Assembly: GCA_002341185.1 (NCBI GenBank)
Contig: DDNP01000024.1
Span: 1-64,000, forward strand
Source of the DNA: Candidatus Neomicrothrix sp. UBA2517
GTDB taxonomy: Bacteria; Actinomycetota; Acidimicrobiia; Acidimicrobiales; UBA8592
DNA length: 64,000 nt
Direction: 5' to 3'
Shown: in pieces, positions 35,501-43,259 of the stretch
Layout: the number at the start of each line of letters is the position of its first letter
Numbering within the stretch: position 1 is the first letter of the stretch
The notes under the pieces: generated by a model
The model's database searches: none
The model's input: only the letters and a program-made list of their open reading frames with translations
Told to the model about the DNA's origin: nothing
Made by a program: the position numbers and the translations under genes

Positions 35501-35704
35501 CGTTTGATTTGCCCGGGAACTGTCGACGAGCGAGTAGAGGAAGTCGTTGCTGGAAAGCGACAAATAGCTAACCTTGTCCTGCCAAAATCAAGTTCAATTG
35601 GTGACCTTGATGCGGCTCAATTGCAAGAAGCACTAGGTATTGATTCAGAATCTATGCTCGCTTTCGAATCGGAACAAAAAAATGGGAATAAAGGTCATGA
35701 ATAG
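32525..35704 (+). CDS. SNF2-family DEAD/DEAH-box helicase (HelZ-like)
   Basis: About 1059 residues with the bacterial SNF2 plan: an N-terminal region of about 480 residues with no clear motifs, then the SNF2 helicase-associated region, then the ATPase. Motif I is ALDMGLGKTPTT near residue 600, motif II is LDEAQAIKNP near 697, motif III is LTGTPIENGLGDLWS. The second RecA lobe carries VFTHFATWGERL, CYHGGLGRSARDQMVESFQ, SLKAGGTGLNLTAANHV and DQARDRVWRIGQ. The start is uncertain: ATG 32525 opens a normal N-terminus, and an AAGGAG lies 32 nt upstream; the frame can extend to 32405. It likely remodels DNA-protein complexes or RNA polymerase. A small unknown protein overlaps its 3' end. Confidence 0.9.
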   Translation: MTVRKFEILVQKHLDDRSTSDELLELQSNKPQWIETLFRFLEQTDKNIISVRRQFRGIKRRTVLDDLNSEADRIDEVLTELLGPAPTHETPTIEAEEDASDAEIQLAWRDGRLIAWLGAHKTKTFSHDTILDSLGRLGANSIEWSPSEDLQLPAEQSAPCVSAPISSTLGWLVSLGSDRPETVGATSIWMGLAAGLAVKLVVEGKIYPTLSEVSGTHNRDTGDALFHVRWSPALIDLESHTALVSSTPSAVMVACDETDRHRFLGKVLSDLTDAIVRMAASQVKLPYAPPEIKSREDFGEMVVSGLDGMAFRGDSDYGSDTSRRLIQWAVPVTGIEKFRLLVRLSPPDDSGAWLSEVLVPIEAGGLEPIEVTINTGSETRRKLVNKQISRLERLFPELLRPGGRRRGEVLLSQPEAWDLMTHTGERLKAAGFNVEVPPMSKRKSSPILRITAETKETMVSAQQLADISWSAVFDDVELNADDIERLASEARPLVESKGQWIELDKADLAEAAAALAEFSKKKQMSGAEMLRHALGLEGNALGGITLDGDGWAADLLRSVNALPKDPETTPQGFVGELRSYQADALAWINFLDNAGLGGCLALDMGLGKTPTTLANLANTPRPEPGLVIAPPAVVGNWRVEANRFVPNATVLVHHGPSRARGAALEKIVAEHDIVITTYGTAVRDIDQLKDIQWSKVVLDEAQAIKNPAAETSQQLRKLNAHSRIALTGTPIENGLGDLWSILDWANPDLLGPRNQFIAQLTPEKRIESGNESALKALNGIMVYRRTKSEPAIAAELPDRIDELDHCAMTAEQIGLYKAVVDSLIEETEKSKSGSPQRKGAVLAAITALKQICNHPLNYQDDGLGIEGRSGKLERLYEIIETVFAANERLLVFTHFATWGERLATHLTDRYELPISCYHGGLGRSARDQMVESFQKGKGSGAMVLSLKAGGTGLNLTAANHVVLYDRWWNPAVEDQARDRVWRIGQKKTVIAHRLICPGTVDERVEEVVAGKRQIANLVLPKSSSIGDLDAAQLQEALGIDSESMLAFESEQKNGNKGHE

Positions 35705-36110
35705 ACGAAACCCGAGTAGGGGTTCAACCTCTGCTCAACCAATGAATACAACCGGCAGAAAGAAAAGGCGAAGAAATAGAAACAGGTCAGATCCTAAAAA
35801 GTTTTGGGGAAATAAAGAGACTCTTCCATTGCCAATACATAATGTTAAAACTCCAAGAGCTACACAAGCGGTATTGGATTCTCTAGGCAAGCCTCCTATT
35901 CCAGGTCAAGAAGTTCCATCTTTAGAACATTTGGGGGCTATTTATGATCGTTCAGCAGGATTAGCTTTTGCACTAGCTGCTGCTGGTGGGCTTGATAAGC
36001 CACTTCCTGAAGGCATAACAGAAGAAGCCGACCCTATCAACGCCGTAAATGACGATGACCTTTATAACCTGATTCGTCCTGACGATGAGATTGATGGAAA
36101 CAGACTTTGA
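35697..36110 (+). CDS. Hypothetical protein coupled to SNF2 helicase
   Basis: A 137-residue protein I do not recognise. The first 30 residues are Arg/Lys-rich and disordered-looking (RRNPSRGST, GRKKRRRNRNRSDP), which suggests nucleic-acid contact or a nucleolus-like basic tail. The rest is helical, with a short hydrophobic stretch (SAGLAFALAAAGGL) too weak for a membrane anchor, and a C-terminal acidic tail. The start at 35697 overlaps the helicase stop by 8 nt, with AAAGG upstream, so translation is coupled. A partner role to the helicase is plausible but unsupported by any motif. Confidence 0.6.
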   Translation: MNRRNPSRGSTSAQPMNTTGRKKRRRNRNRSDPKKFWGNKETLPLPIHNVKTPRATQAVLDSLGKPPIPGQEVPSLEHLGAIYDRSAGLAFALAAAGGLDKPLPEGITEEADPINAVNDDDLYNLIRPDDEIDGNRL

Positions 36111-36114
36111 CACT

Positions 36115-37032
36115 TCAAAATAACTTTTCCTGCACACTTAATTGATCGCCACCAAACTCACCCAACTCAACTGCAAGCCCTAAAATTTCATCTAGGTCAG
36201 CTACTAACGTCATCCCTGAACTATGGTCTAGGGCTGCGACCTTTCCGATAACGCTTGCAACCTTCACATCGTGGCTTCCTGCTGAAAGACTATTTGGATA
36301 TTTTTTGATATTCGCCCAGCACCCCTCATAGGCATGTTCATTTTCCCAATTACAATCAATTTTTGTACTCTCTTCAGACTTAGCAGACGAGATGCATCGC
36401 TCCACTTCTATTGATGCTGCATTAACAATCTCTCTTAGTGCATCTAACTTTAAAGGGTTCAGTAATCCGTCTATTTTTTTTCGTGTTGAAATTGCTTGCC
36501 CAATTCCTAATTTCTCCGTGATTAGGTCTTCTAAGATGCGCACTGAAATCCCATCGGGTGTCTCAGCTACTAGATTTGCATAAATCGCTCCTTGTTCGAG
36601 AAGCCGTGTTTGGACACGAACGGAGGCACTTGTTCCTACTTTTATTGATCCGTCAAAAAATCCAGCTATGTAGAGAATGTTTGGTCGTTCCATACGCTTT
36701 AAGATTTCGGCTGAAGTTATCTCTGGCTCTCTGGTATGAACATTGTGGAATTGTGCTGCATAGATATTATCTCTGCGATTACAGGCACCACATTTTCTAC
36801 CTTTGATAACTAATTTTTCACACGAGTCTAAGGTTCTGTTCTCTGACTTTGAATCATAGTTAACGCATATTCGTTTAATGGGTGAGATCACTTGATACGT
36901 AAGAGAGTGCGTAATTAGGTCGACACTTGTGACTCTATCTGTCTCCTGATCGAATATTTGACCATAGGGTTGATCATTTTTCCAGAATATTCGTAAGTAC
37001 GAGACTATTCGGTTTTGAGAATTAGAGATCAT
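36115..37032 (-). CDS. DUF2797 family protein
   Basis: A 305-residue protein with the DUF2797 layout. A zinc-binding segment contains CGACNRR and an earlier C at CEKLVIKGRKC. The core LYIAGFFDGSIKVGTSASVRVQTRLLEQGA and ETPDGISVRILEDLI are typical, with conserved Gly, Arg and Gln positions. Biochemical function is not established. A structural guess is that its central region resembles a nuclease-like or GIY-YIG-like fold (LYIAGF...KVGTS...R...EQGA), but I cannot confirm it. It ends 4 nt after the convergent 137-residue protein and is transcribed towards it. Confidence 0.8.
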   Translation of the reverse strand: MISNSQNRIVSYLRIFWKNDQPYGQIFDQETDRVTSVDLITHSLTYQVISPIKRICVNYDSKSENRTLDSCEKLVIKGRKCGACNRRDNIYAAQFHNVHTREPEITSAEILKRMERPNILYIAGFFDGSIKVGTSASVRVQTRLLEQGAIYANLVAETPDGISVRILEDLITEKLGIGQAISTRKKIDGLLNPLKLDALREIVNAASIEVERCISSAKSEESTKIDCNWENEHAYEGCWANIKKYPNSLSAGSHDVKVASVIGKVAALDHSSGMTLVADLDEILGLAVELGEFGGDQLSVQEKLF

Positions 37033-37096
37033 ATTTTCATTCTAAATGCTTTAAACGGTGTACGGTCAGAGTGTTCTAAAGCTATCGTTCCTAATT

Positions 37097-37729
37097 ATGG
37101 AATCTTCCCCCCCATCCCAATTTCTTGTTACCCTCGATGTTGAAGGTGTATTAACACCAGAGATATGGATAGCTGTAGCTGACCATTTCGGCATCGATGC
37201 GTTAAAGAAGACTACAAAGGATGAACCTGATTATCAGTTACTTATGGAAGAACGCATAAGGTTGATCAATAAGCACAATATCAGTTTGCCAGATATCCAA
37301 TCCGTGATTTCATTATTGTCTCCCCTTGATGGTGCTTTGGATTTTTTGACTGAACTCCGTTCAACTGTTTCAGTTGTACTCCTTTCTGATACTTTTGAGG
37401 AATTCATTGGTCCGTTGATGGTTCAGTTGCAGAATCCTCTAGTTTTGTGCCACAGGCTCGTTATCAACGATGACGGATATATTTCAAGTTTTACTGAGCG
37501 GACTCCAAACCAAAAGTTTGAAGCCGTTCGTGCTTTTCAGAAGTTAAATTATCAGGTAATCGCAGCAGGCGATTCGTACAACGATTTATCCATGATCGAC
37601 CAGGCTGACGCAGGGTTTTTATTTAGAGCGCCAGATCATGTCCGTACGGAGCGATCCGATTTAACATGTTTCGATGGCTACAGCGATCTACTCTCGTCAG
37701 TCACTGCGATTATTGAAAATGGTCACTAA
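37097..37729 (+). CDS. thrH: ThrH-like phosphoserine phosphatase / homoserine phosphotransferase
   Basis: A 210-residue HAD-superfamily hydrolase. Its first motif, LDVEGVLTPEIW, matches the ThrH version of the DxDxT motif (where the second Asp is Glu). The stretch GIDALKKTTKDEPDYQLLMEERI, then LSDTFEEF and CHRLVIND, and AAGDSYNDLSMI all follow ThrH. ThrH was described in Pseudomonas with phosphoserine phosphatase activity plus transfer of phosphate to homoserine. The start is set at 37097, since the extra 13 residues from 37058 do not match the family. No clear ribosome binding site precedes it. Its stop overlaps the convergent P450 stop by 4 nt. Confidence 0.9.
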   Translation: MESSPPSQFLVTLDVEGVLTPEIWIAVADHFGIDALKKTTKDEPDYQLLMEERIRLINKHNISLPDIQSVISLLSPLDGALDFLTELRSTVSVVLLSDTFEEFIGPLMVQLQNPLVLCHRLVINDDGYISSFTERTPNQKFEAVRAFQKLNYQVIAAGDSYNDLSMIDQADAGFLFRAPDHVRTERSDLTCFDGYSDLLSSVTAIIENGH

Positions 37730-38931
37730 TCCCATCTGACAGGCAAACTTGCAAACCCTTTCAATACACCTGCTGTAGTTTGTGTTGGAGGACCATTTTC
37801 ACGTATTTTCGGTAATCTTTCAATTATCGCTTTCAGAGCGACTTTGCCTTCAAGACGGCTTAGTGGTGCGCCAAGACAATAATGCGACCCGACCCCAAAT
37901 GATGCATGATTGCGGAGATTTTTAGGATCCCTGCTGATATCAAATACATCCGGATCACTCCATAGGTTTGGGTCTCTATTGGCTGAACCGAACATCATAC
38001 AAACCTTTGAATCAGCAGGCACTCTAACTCCGTGAATAGTGGTTTCTTCTGTATTGGTTCTGAATAAACCATGAACTGGGGCGTCGAACCGAAGACTTTC
38101 TTCAATTGCATTTGGAATTAACTCCGGTTTTGATTTAAGTAGCTCAAATTGCCTTGGATTTTCCATGAGTTGATGCAGAACGTTTCCTATCATGAGAGTT
38201 GTTGTTTCCGATCCGGCTACTAAAAGGAATTGACAAAATCCAAGAATTTTCTTTGTTGAGAGTTTCTCCCCTTTATTGGTTACTGTAAGAAGTCGTGTTA
38301 ATAAGTCTTCAGGGACCTCCCAACCACTGAGCAGAAGATCTTTCCTTTCCTCGATATGGTTGCCAAAATATTCAAAGAAATCTTGATAAGCTGCTTTCAC
38401 CCTAGCGGACGCTTCTCGCCCTTTTGTAGCAGCGACAGATTCGGCCATCGGAAGAACCCAACTTCGTAAAAGCCCGATATCAGTTGTAGGAGTTCCGAGC
38501 AACCAACACATGACAGTTAACGGAATTGGAGCTGCGAATTCCTTAATTATGTCTCCCGACATATTCTCTTCAAAATCATCAATCAGTTGTTCAGTTAAAT
38601 CAGCAATATCCATTTCCATCTTTTCAATTACTGACGCTTTAAAAATTCTTGAGATTGCAATCCGCTCTTGTGTATGCACTGGTGGGTCGCTTGAAACAAG
38701 CACTCCGACTCCTGGTTCCGAATAAGCTAAACCTGGGCCAAACTTTGAAGACCAAGTTTTCTCATCTCGTAAAGCTGCCGTTATATCTTCTCCTCTTGTT
38801 AGCGTGAAATGGGGAGATGGTTCGATGGTGTGATGAACCGGACACTTGTCTCTCAATAAGGCCATCACACTTGTTGGATCATCAATAAAATTTTGATCAG
38901 CGAAATTAAAAGTAATATCGTTTGGATTCAT
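37726..38931 (-). CDS. Cytochrome P450
   Basis: A 401-residue P450. I-helix LVAGSETTTLMI has a normal acid-Thr pair, ExxR is ESLRFDAPVHGLFR, and the heme loop is FGVGSHYCLGAPLSRLE. It resembles the P450 at 13867-15141 in its HGLFR and GAPLxR stretches, so the two may belong to the same CYP family. It starts 6 nt after the dienoyl-CoA-reductase-like gene on the same strand. The substrate is likely a fatty acyl, terpenoid or steroid-like compound, judging by the neighbouring acyl-CoA dehydrogenase. Confidence 0.95.
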   Translation of the reverse strand: MNPNDITFNFADQNFIDDPTSVMALLRDKCPVHHTIEPSPHFTLTRGEDITAALRDEKTWSSKFGPGLAYSEPGVGVLVSSDPPVHTQERIAISRIFKASVIEKMEMDIADLTEQLIDDFEENMSGDIIKEFAAPIPLTVMCWLLGTPTTDIGLLRSWVLPMAESVAATKGREASARVKAAYQDFFEYFGNHIEERKDLLLSGWEVPEDLLTRLLTVTNKGEKLSTKKILGFCQFLLVAGSETTTLMIGNVLHQLMENPRQFELLKSKPELIPNAIEESLRFDAPVHGLFRTNTEETTIHGVRVPADSKVCMMFGSANRDPNLWSDPDVFDISRDPKNLRNHASFGVGSHYCLGAPLSRLEGKVALKAIIERLPKIRENGPPTQTTAGVLKGFASLPVRWD

Positions 38932-38937
38932 TTTTTC

Positions 38938-40905
38938 CTAAAATGAGCGCACAAGATTCGCTGCTTGATGGATTGCAGCTTGAATTCCATTTGTCCCCGA
39001 GGCATCACCAATAGTGTGAATTTTAGTTTTCATTTCTGTGAATTGGTCTACAAGATAATCGCCTAATTCTCTATTTGGGTGATTATAGGTAACTAAAGCC
39101 ACTGTGTTGGCTTGCACTCTCCTTTTGCGTTCTGTGAATGGGACTCCTATCATAACTTCATCTTGAGTTATGGCTTGGATGTAATGTCCGCCGATGAAGT
39201 CAAAATCTTGCGACATGAGCCGCTCTCTTGCTGCTTCAACGGTAGCCGGTGGGTACGGAAGCGAAGCGCCGAGGCTCTCATATCTGCTAACAACAGTTAC
39301 TTGCATTCCTCGTTCAAGAAGAGCGTCCGCTACCGAAATTGCTTCAAATGTTCCTGTGTCATCGAAAACAACTGCGGGCCCTTCCGTATTGACTCTTCCA
39401 CCGAATCCGAGAACATCCCAACTGCTATAAACATGATCTAAATCAAAGCCTCTTAAAGGAGCAATCGGCGTTGTCAACTGGAACCCATCTGTTCGAGGCG
39501 TTGATCCGGTGGCTAGAATAATCCGGTCCGGAGATATTTCATTGACCAAGTCGGGGTCTACTAGCGAATTCAAAGTTACGTTTATTTTGAGGCGTTCCAT
39601 TTCTGCTTCAAGCCATTTTGTGATTGCGCCAATATCAGCTCGATGCGGTGCAGTTGCAGCAATCTTTACTTGTCCCCCCAGTCGCTTATTTGCTTCATGC
39701 AGGTGTACTTCATGTCCGAGTATTGCAGCTGTTCGGGCTGCTTCGAGCCCAGCAGGTCCACCTCCGACAATTAGGATCTTTTCCGTTAATTTTGGCTTTT
39801 CGGTAGGTTCGAATGTAACTTCTGTTTCTTGTGCGGCTGCGATATTAACGACACAACCAAGTTTTCCCGTTGACATAATTTGTCCAACACAACCAAAGTT
39901 TGACCCAATGCAGGGACGGATTAGGTCTGTGTTGCCTTGTTTCGCTTTATTAACTAGTCCAGGGTCGGCTATCAGGGCACGAACCATGGATACCATATCA
40001 GCCTGTCCTTCGCTTACAATCGTGTCGGCTTGATCCAGTGTCATTATCCGTCCGACAACAATTGTTGGTTTTGTCAACTGTTTTATTATCGGCTGATTCG
40101 CTTGCATTTCGTGGCCCAGAGGGTCATCCATAGGAGAGAGTAGTTTATGGAAACGCCAGTATGACCCCATATGGAGTGAAATATAGTCAACATGAGGTTC
40201 AACTATTTTTGCTATTTCCGCGTTATCTTCAGCTGTCAACCCTCCGGGTATATATTCTTCGTTGGGTAGCCTTATGCCTACACAAATGTCGTTACCTACT
40301 TCTTCTCGAATGGCGTGGATAATGTCCATAAGGAATCTCATACGGTTCTCTAGAGAACCTCCGTATTGGTCTGTTCGTATGTTATTCGCAGGTGAAAGGA
40401 ATTGTTCGATGAGGTATCCGCTAGAGGCATGTATGTCGACTCCATCAAGGCCACCATCTCTACACCTGCGAGCAGCGTCAGCGAACGACCGAACCATCTC
40501 ATCAATCATTGAGAGAGTCATCTCTACCGGAATTCCACCAGCTATGGGGTTTGGAATGGGGCTTGCGGAAATCTGGGTTGTTCCTTTCCCTGGGCCACGT
40601 GCAGATCCTGGATGGTAGATTTGCTGGAGCATTTTCATACCGTGTGGTTTGAGGGCGGTGCTTAACTCCTTGTAGAAATCAATAACTGAATCATCATGTA
40701 ATGGGATGATGCTCCTCATAGCAGGTGAAGAAAGATGAACACTTGTTGCTTCGAGCGTGCTCATTCCTACTCCACCGACTGCACGTGCTTCATGGTATGC
40801 AATAAGTCGCTTGAGCGGTAACGCTGTTGAATGAGCTGAGCGAACGATTCTATTTGGAATAGTAATCGGCCCAACTTTGATTGGTTGAAATAATTGCTCG
40901 TACAT
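38938..40905 (-). CDS. NADH:flavin oxidoreductase / 2,4-dienoyl-CoA reductase-like enzyme
   Basis: About 655 residues in two parts: an N-terminal OYE-type TIM barrel (FQPIKVGPITIPNRIVRSAHS, HASSGYLIEQFLSP) and a C-terminal FAD/NAD domain (LIVGGGPAGLEAARTAA). Between them is the [4Fe-4S] region. In FadH this has C-x2-C-x3-C-x11-C; here it reads CIGSNFGCVGQ and later GCVV, so the second Cys is Ser. An ATG at 40905 has GGAGGGGG five bases upstream, inside the longer frame, so I start there. FadH reduces 2,4-dienoyl-CoA using NADPH via FMN, FAD and the cluster. Relatives act on other enoyl-type compounds, and the neighbouring acyl-CoA dehydrogenase fits that context. Confidence 0.87.
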   Translation of the reverse strand: MYEQLFQPIKVGPITIPNRIVRSAHSTALPLKRLIAYHEARAVGGVGMSTLEATSVHLSSPAMRSIIPLHDDSVIDFYKELSTALKPHGMKMLQQIYHPGSARGPGKGTTQISASPIPNPIAGGIPVEMTLSMIDEMVRSFADAARRCRDGGLDGVDIHASSGYLIEQFLSPANNIRTDQYGGSLENRMRFLMDIIHAIREEVGNDICVGIRLPNEEYIPGGLTAEDNAEIAKIVEPHVDYISLHMGSYWRFHKLLSPMDDPLGHEMQANQPIIKQLTKPTIVVGRIMTLDQADTIVSEGQADMVSMVRALIADPGLVNKAKQGNTDLIRPCIGSNFGCVGQIMSTGKLGCVVNIAAAQETEVTFEPTEKPKLTEKILIVGGGPAGLEAARTAAILGHEVHLHEANKRLGGQVKIAATAPHRADIGAITKWLEAEMERLKINVTLNSLVDPDLVNEISPDRIILATGSTPRTDGFQLTTPIAPLRGFDLDHVYSSWDVLGFGGRVNTEGPAVVFDDTGTFEAISVADALLERGMQVTVVSRYESLGASLPYPPATVEAARERLMSQDFDFIGGHYIQAITQDEVMIGVPFTERKRRVQANTVALVTYNHPNRELGDYLVDQFTEMKTKIHTIGDASGTNGIQAAIHQAANLVRSF

Positions 40906-40940
40906 GGCTTCCCCCTCCATTAAAGCACTGATAATAGTTT

Positions 40941-42062
40941 CTATCCTCGTGGTTCCCTGTCAAGTCCGAGTACGCGTTCTCCGAGAATATTGCGCATTAC
41001 ATTCGATGTTCCCCCCATTATCGTGTACGCAGGGGCGTAGGCTAAGCCTTTGGTTACCTGATTATCAAGGAGGGCTTTGGGTCCAAGTATCCGGTTTACA
41101 AACTGGGCTACATTCCATTCATGTTCGGTGCAGAAGCATTTTGTGGCTGCGCTGAAACCTGGTGGTGCTTGTTGGAGAGTCTCACGGTACACGAGGAGTC
41201 TTCCTATATGGTATCCGGTTTCAAGTTTGCTAATCTCTTGCCGAATTAACGAATCAGATAGATTCGCGCATTTTTTTGCTTCGTCGTAGAGTGCTTTATT
41301 GGATACAAGCCTGTCGATACCGCCTCGTTCATGTTCAAGTTGCTTCATCGTTTGTTTAAAAGCTGCTCCTTCTTGCCCTACAAGATTCTCTACTGGAACT
41401 TCTACATCGTTGAAATACACTTCACAAAAGTGTCTATTGAGTGTCATATCAGTGATGGGCCTGACTTCAATACCAGGCAAGTTCATGGGAACGATGATTT
41501 CTGAGATCCCTCGATGGGGAGGACCTTCAGAATTAGTTCTGCAGATCAGATAGCAGAAATCTGCCACTTCTCCGAAACTCGTCCAGATCTTTTGACCGTT
41601 TACTCGAAAGATGTTTCCGTCACGTTCTGCTGATGTTGATAAGGACGCTAGATCTGACCCGCTGTCGGGTTCGCTCATACCTATGCACCATGTTGTTTCT
41701 CCGGTGAGCATCTTCGGTAAGTACTCTGCTTTTTGGTCATCGGTGCCGTAAGTTATAACTGTTGGTCCCATTTGTCGGTCTGCGAACCACATTGCTGCGA
41801 TCGGAGCCCCAGCAGCGATCATTTCTTCGGCTACGATAACGCGTTCGATAGGTGGACGTTCTTGCCCGCCGTGTTCTTTGGGCCATCCCATTCCGATCCA
41901 ACCATTTTTAGCCATGGTCTGTGCGAATTCTTTTGAAAATCCGTTGATCCAACTGTCGTTAAAGCGTCCGTGCTTTTCTACGCCTTTATCTGCCACTTCA
42001 CGGGCCTGTTCACGCAATTGTTGTTGTTTATCTGTGAAGGCGAATTCAAGGGTGCTTGTCAT
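40941..42062 (-). CDS. Acyl-CoA dehydrogenase
   Basis: A 373-residue FAD-dependent acyl-CoA dehydrogenase. The FAD site markers are WCIGMSEPDSGSDLASL, VNGQKIWTSFGEVADF and YTIMGGTSNVMRNILGE. It resembles the FadE26/27-like family in actinobacteria that acts on steroid or isoprenoid side chains, sometimes as an alpha2beta2 heteromer. Here a second subunit gene is not adjacent, but a paralogue lies at 16192-17412. It is followed by the OYE/FadH-like gene (35 nt gap to its ATG) and is preceded by a peroxiredoxin on the same strand. Confidence 0.93.
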   Translation of the reverse strand: MTSTLEFAFTDKQQQLREQAREVADKGVEKHGRFNDSWINGFSKEFAQTMAKNGWIGMGWPKEHGGQERPPIERVIVAEEMIAAGAPIAAMWFADRQMGPTVITYGTDDQKAEYLPKMLTGETTWCIGMSEPDSGSDLASLSTSAERDGNIFRVNGQKIWTSFGEVADFCYLICRTNSEGPPHRGISEIIVPMNLPGIEVRPITDMTLNRHFCEVYFNDVEVPVENLVGQEGAAFKQTMKQLEHERGGIDRLVSNKALYDEAKKCANLSDSLIRQEISKLETGYHIGRLLVYRETLQQAPPGFSAATKCFCTEHEWNVAQFVNRILGPKALLDNQVTKGLAYAPAYTIMGGTSNVMRNILGERVLGLDREPRG

Positions 42063-42076
42063 CTACTTAAGCCTCG

Positions 42077-42559
42077 TTAGCGTAGTTCGTTTACTTTCGT
42101 GAGGATTTCTTCGGCGTGTTCTTTGGTTTTGGGTTTGGTGAACACATGCACGATTTTTCCTTTCGGGTCAATGAGGAATGTTGTGCGGTGAAGCCCCATA
42201 TAGGTTTTCCCATAGTTTTTTTTCTCTCCCCATACACCATACTTTTCGATGATTTTGTGATCAGTATCAGCTACGAGAGGGAATGATAGGTCATATTTTT
42301 TTGCGAATTTTTCGTGGCTTGCATTCGCATCCGGTGAGATTCCTATCACTTGAATATCGTATTTCTTGAGGGTTCCTAGATTGTCTTGAAGGTTGCAGGC
42401 TTGATTTGTGCAACCTGGCGTGTTGTCCTTTGGGTAAAAGTAGACTGCAGTATATTGCCCGAGAAAGTCTGACAGTTTAATTTTGTCGCCGGTGAAAGTA
42501 ACTGATTGAAAAGCGGGTGCTTTCTTTCCAACAGGTAAAGGTTGTGCTTGTGTATTCAT
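42077..42559 (-). CDS. bcp: Peroxiredoxin, Bcp/PrxQ type
   Basis: A 160-residue atypical 2-Cys peroxiredoxin of the Bcp (PrxQ) group. The active site is YPKDNTPGCTNQACNLQDN: peroxidatic Cys in TPGC and resolving Cys five residues later, the Bcp spacing. It reduces hydrogen peroxide and alkyl hydroperoxides using thioredoxin. Unlike the three selenoproteins in the window, its active site has TGC/TGT codons, showing Sec is not used in every thiol enzyme here. A putative ribosome binding site (AAAGG-like) precedes ATG 42559. It stands on the reverse strand between an acyl-CoA dehydrogenase and a TetR gene. Confidence 0.95.
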   Translation of the reverse strand: MNTQAQPLPVGKKAPAFQSVTFTGDKIKLSDFLGQYTAVYFYPKDNTPGCTNQACNLQDNLGTLKKYDIQVIGISPDANASHEKFAKKYDLSFPLVADTDHKIIEKYGVWGEKKNYGKTYMGLHRTTFLIDPKGKIVHVFTKPKTKEHAEEILTKVNELR

Positions 42560-42601
42560 AAAGTCCTTTGGTCCATATTGTTATTCTACCACTTAGTTTT
42601 T

Positions 42602-43192
42602 TTAGCTAGAAATCATCTCAGAAGTGACAAGTTTTTCCTCTACGTCAGATACGAGCACTTTGATTATATAGTCCATACTGTCTTTAGTTGAGACGGGAAG
42701 TGTTAGTTGCCCGTTTTGATGCAGTGATGAAAATCCGCAGATGGTTGAGAGTACGAGTCTGTTCCAATGGGTGATTACTGAGTCATCAATGCCAGCATTG
42801 TGGAGTATGGTGTGCATTGGATAGCTAACGTCCTGAATGGCTTCAAGTATTTGGGGATCGGTTCCCGGTGGGTAAATTGACGCTGCGAATTCGGCTGGAT
42901 GCTCCAGAGCGAAATCGAACTGTGCCTTTAGGACGGATCGAACAGCATCAATACCGGCAACACCTATAGCTGCTTGATTTAACCGTTGTGCAAGCTTTTG
43001 CAAGCTACGTAACGCAATCTCTCGCTGAAGTCCTTGTGTGCCGTCCACATGCGCATAGAGTGATTGCACTCGGATGCCTAAGCGTGCGGCAACAGCCGTC
43101 ATCGTAACTACTTGCACATTCTGTGTTTCTTCGAGTAGCTCATAGGCGGTATCTACGACGTCAGCTTTTGAGATTCCGAGGCGTGCAGCCAT
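42602..43192 (-). CDS. TetR-family regulator
   Basis: A 196-residue one-domain-plus-ligand-domain regulator. The helix-turn-helix is in VVTMTAVAARLGIRVQSLYAHV near residues 28-49, with the N-terminal helix DVVDTAYELLEE. The C-terminal part (AQFDFALEHPAEFAASIYPPG) resembles the TetR_C/WHG ligand domain. Start 43192 is supported by GAGGAAAA; a longer frame from 43252 would read back through the divergent promoter. It is transcribed away from the UGSC selenoprotein operon, and a perfect 21-base palindrome lies between them, so I infer that it controls that operon and itself. Confidence 0.9.
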   Translation of the reverse strand: MAARLGISKADVVDTAYELLEETQNVQVVTMTAVAARLGIRVQSLYAHVDGTQGLQREIALRSLQKLAQRLNQAAIGVAGIDAVRSVLKAQFDFALEHPAEFAASIYPPGTDPQILEAIQDVSYPMHTILHNAGIDDSVITHWNRLVLSTICGFSSLHQNGQLTLPVSTKDSMDYIIKVLVSDVEEKLVTSEMISS

Positions 43193-43224
43193 TTTTCCTC
43201 TATTCAGGTTGCTATTTATGTCTA

Positions 43225-43252
43225 AATATATCAGACTTATATCTAATGTCAT
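43225..43252 (-). promoter_or_regulatory. Predicted sigma70-type promoter of the TetR gene
   Basis: On the reverse strand, ATGACA (43247-43252) and TATATT (43225-43230) are separated by 16 bases, close to the TTGACA/TATAAT consensus. The -35 box lies inside the palindromic operator, so bound repressor would block its own promoter. Inferred from the sequence only. Confidence 0.5.
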
Positions 43253-43259
43253 TAGATAT
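43239..43259. promoter_or_regulatory. Perfect 21-bp palindrome, likely TetR operator
   Basis: Arms ATATCTAATG (43239-43248) and CATTAGATAT (43250-43259) are perfect reverse complements around a central T at 43249. The site lies between the TetR gene and the divergent UGSC operon, over the start codon region of the operon's first gene and over the -35 of the TetR gene. This is the position expected for an autoregulating TetR operator. The binding protein is inferred from position. Confidence 0.75.

Noticed and set aside
42077..42559. Sec-containing peroxiredoxin
   Set aside because: Both active-site positions are encoded by Cys codons and the frame has no TGA.
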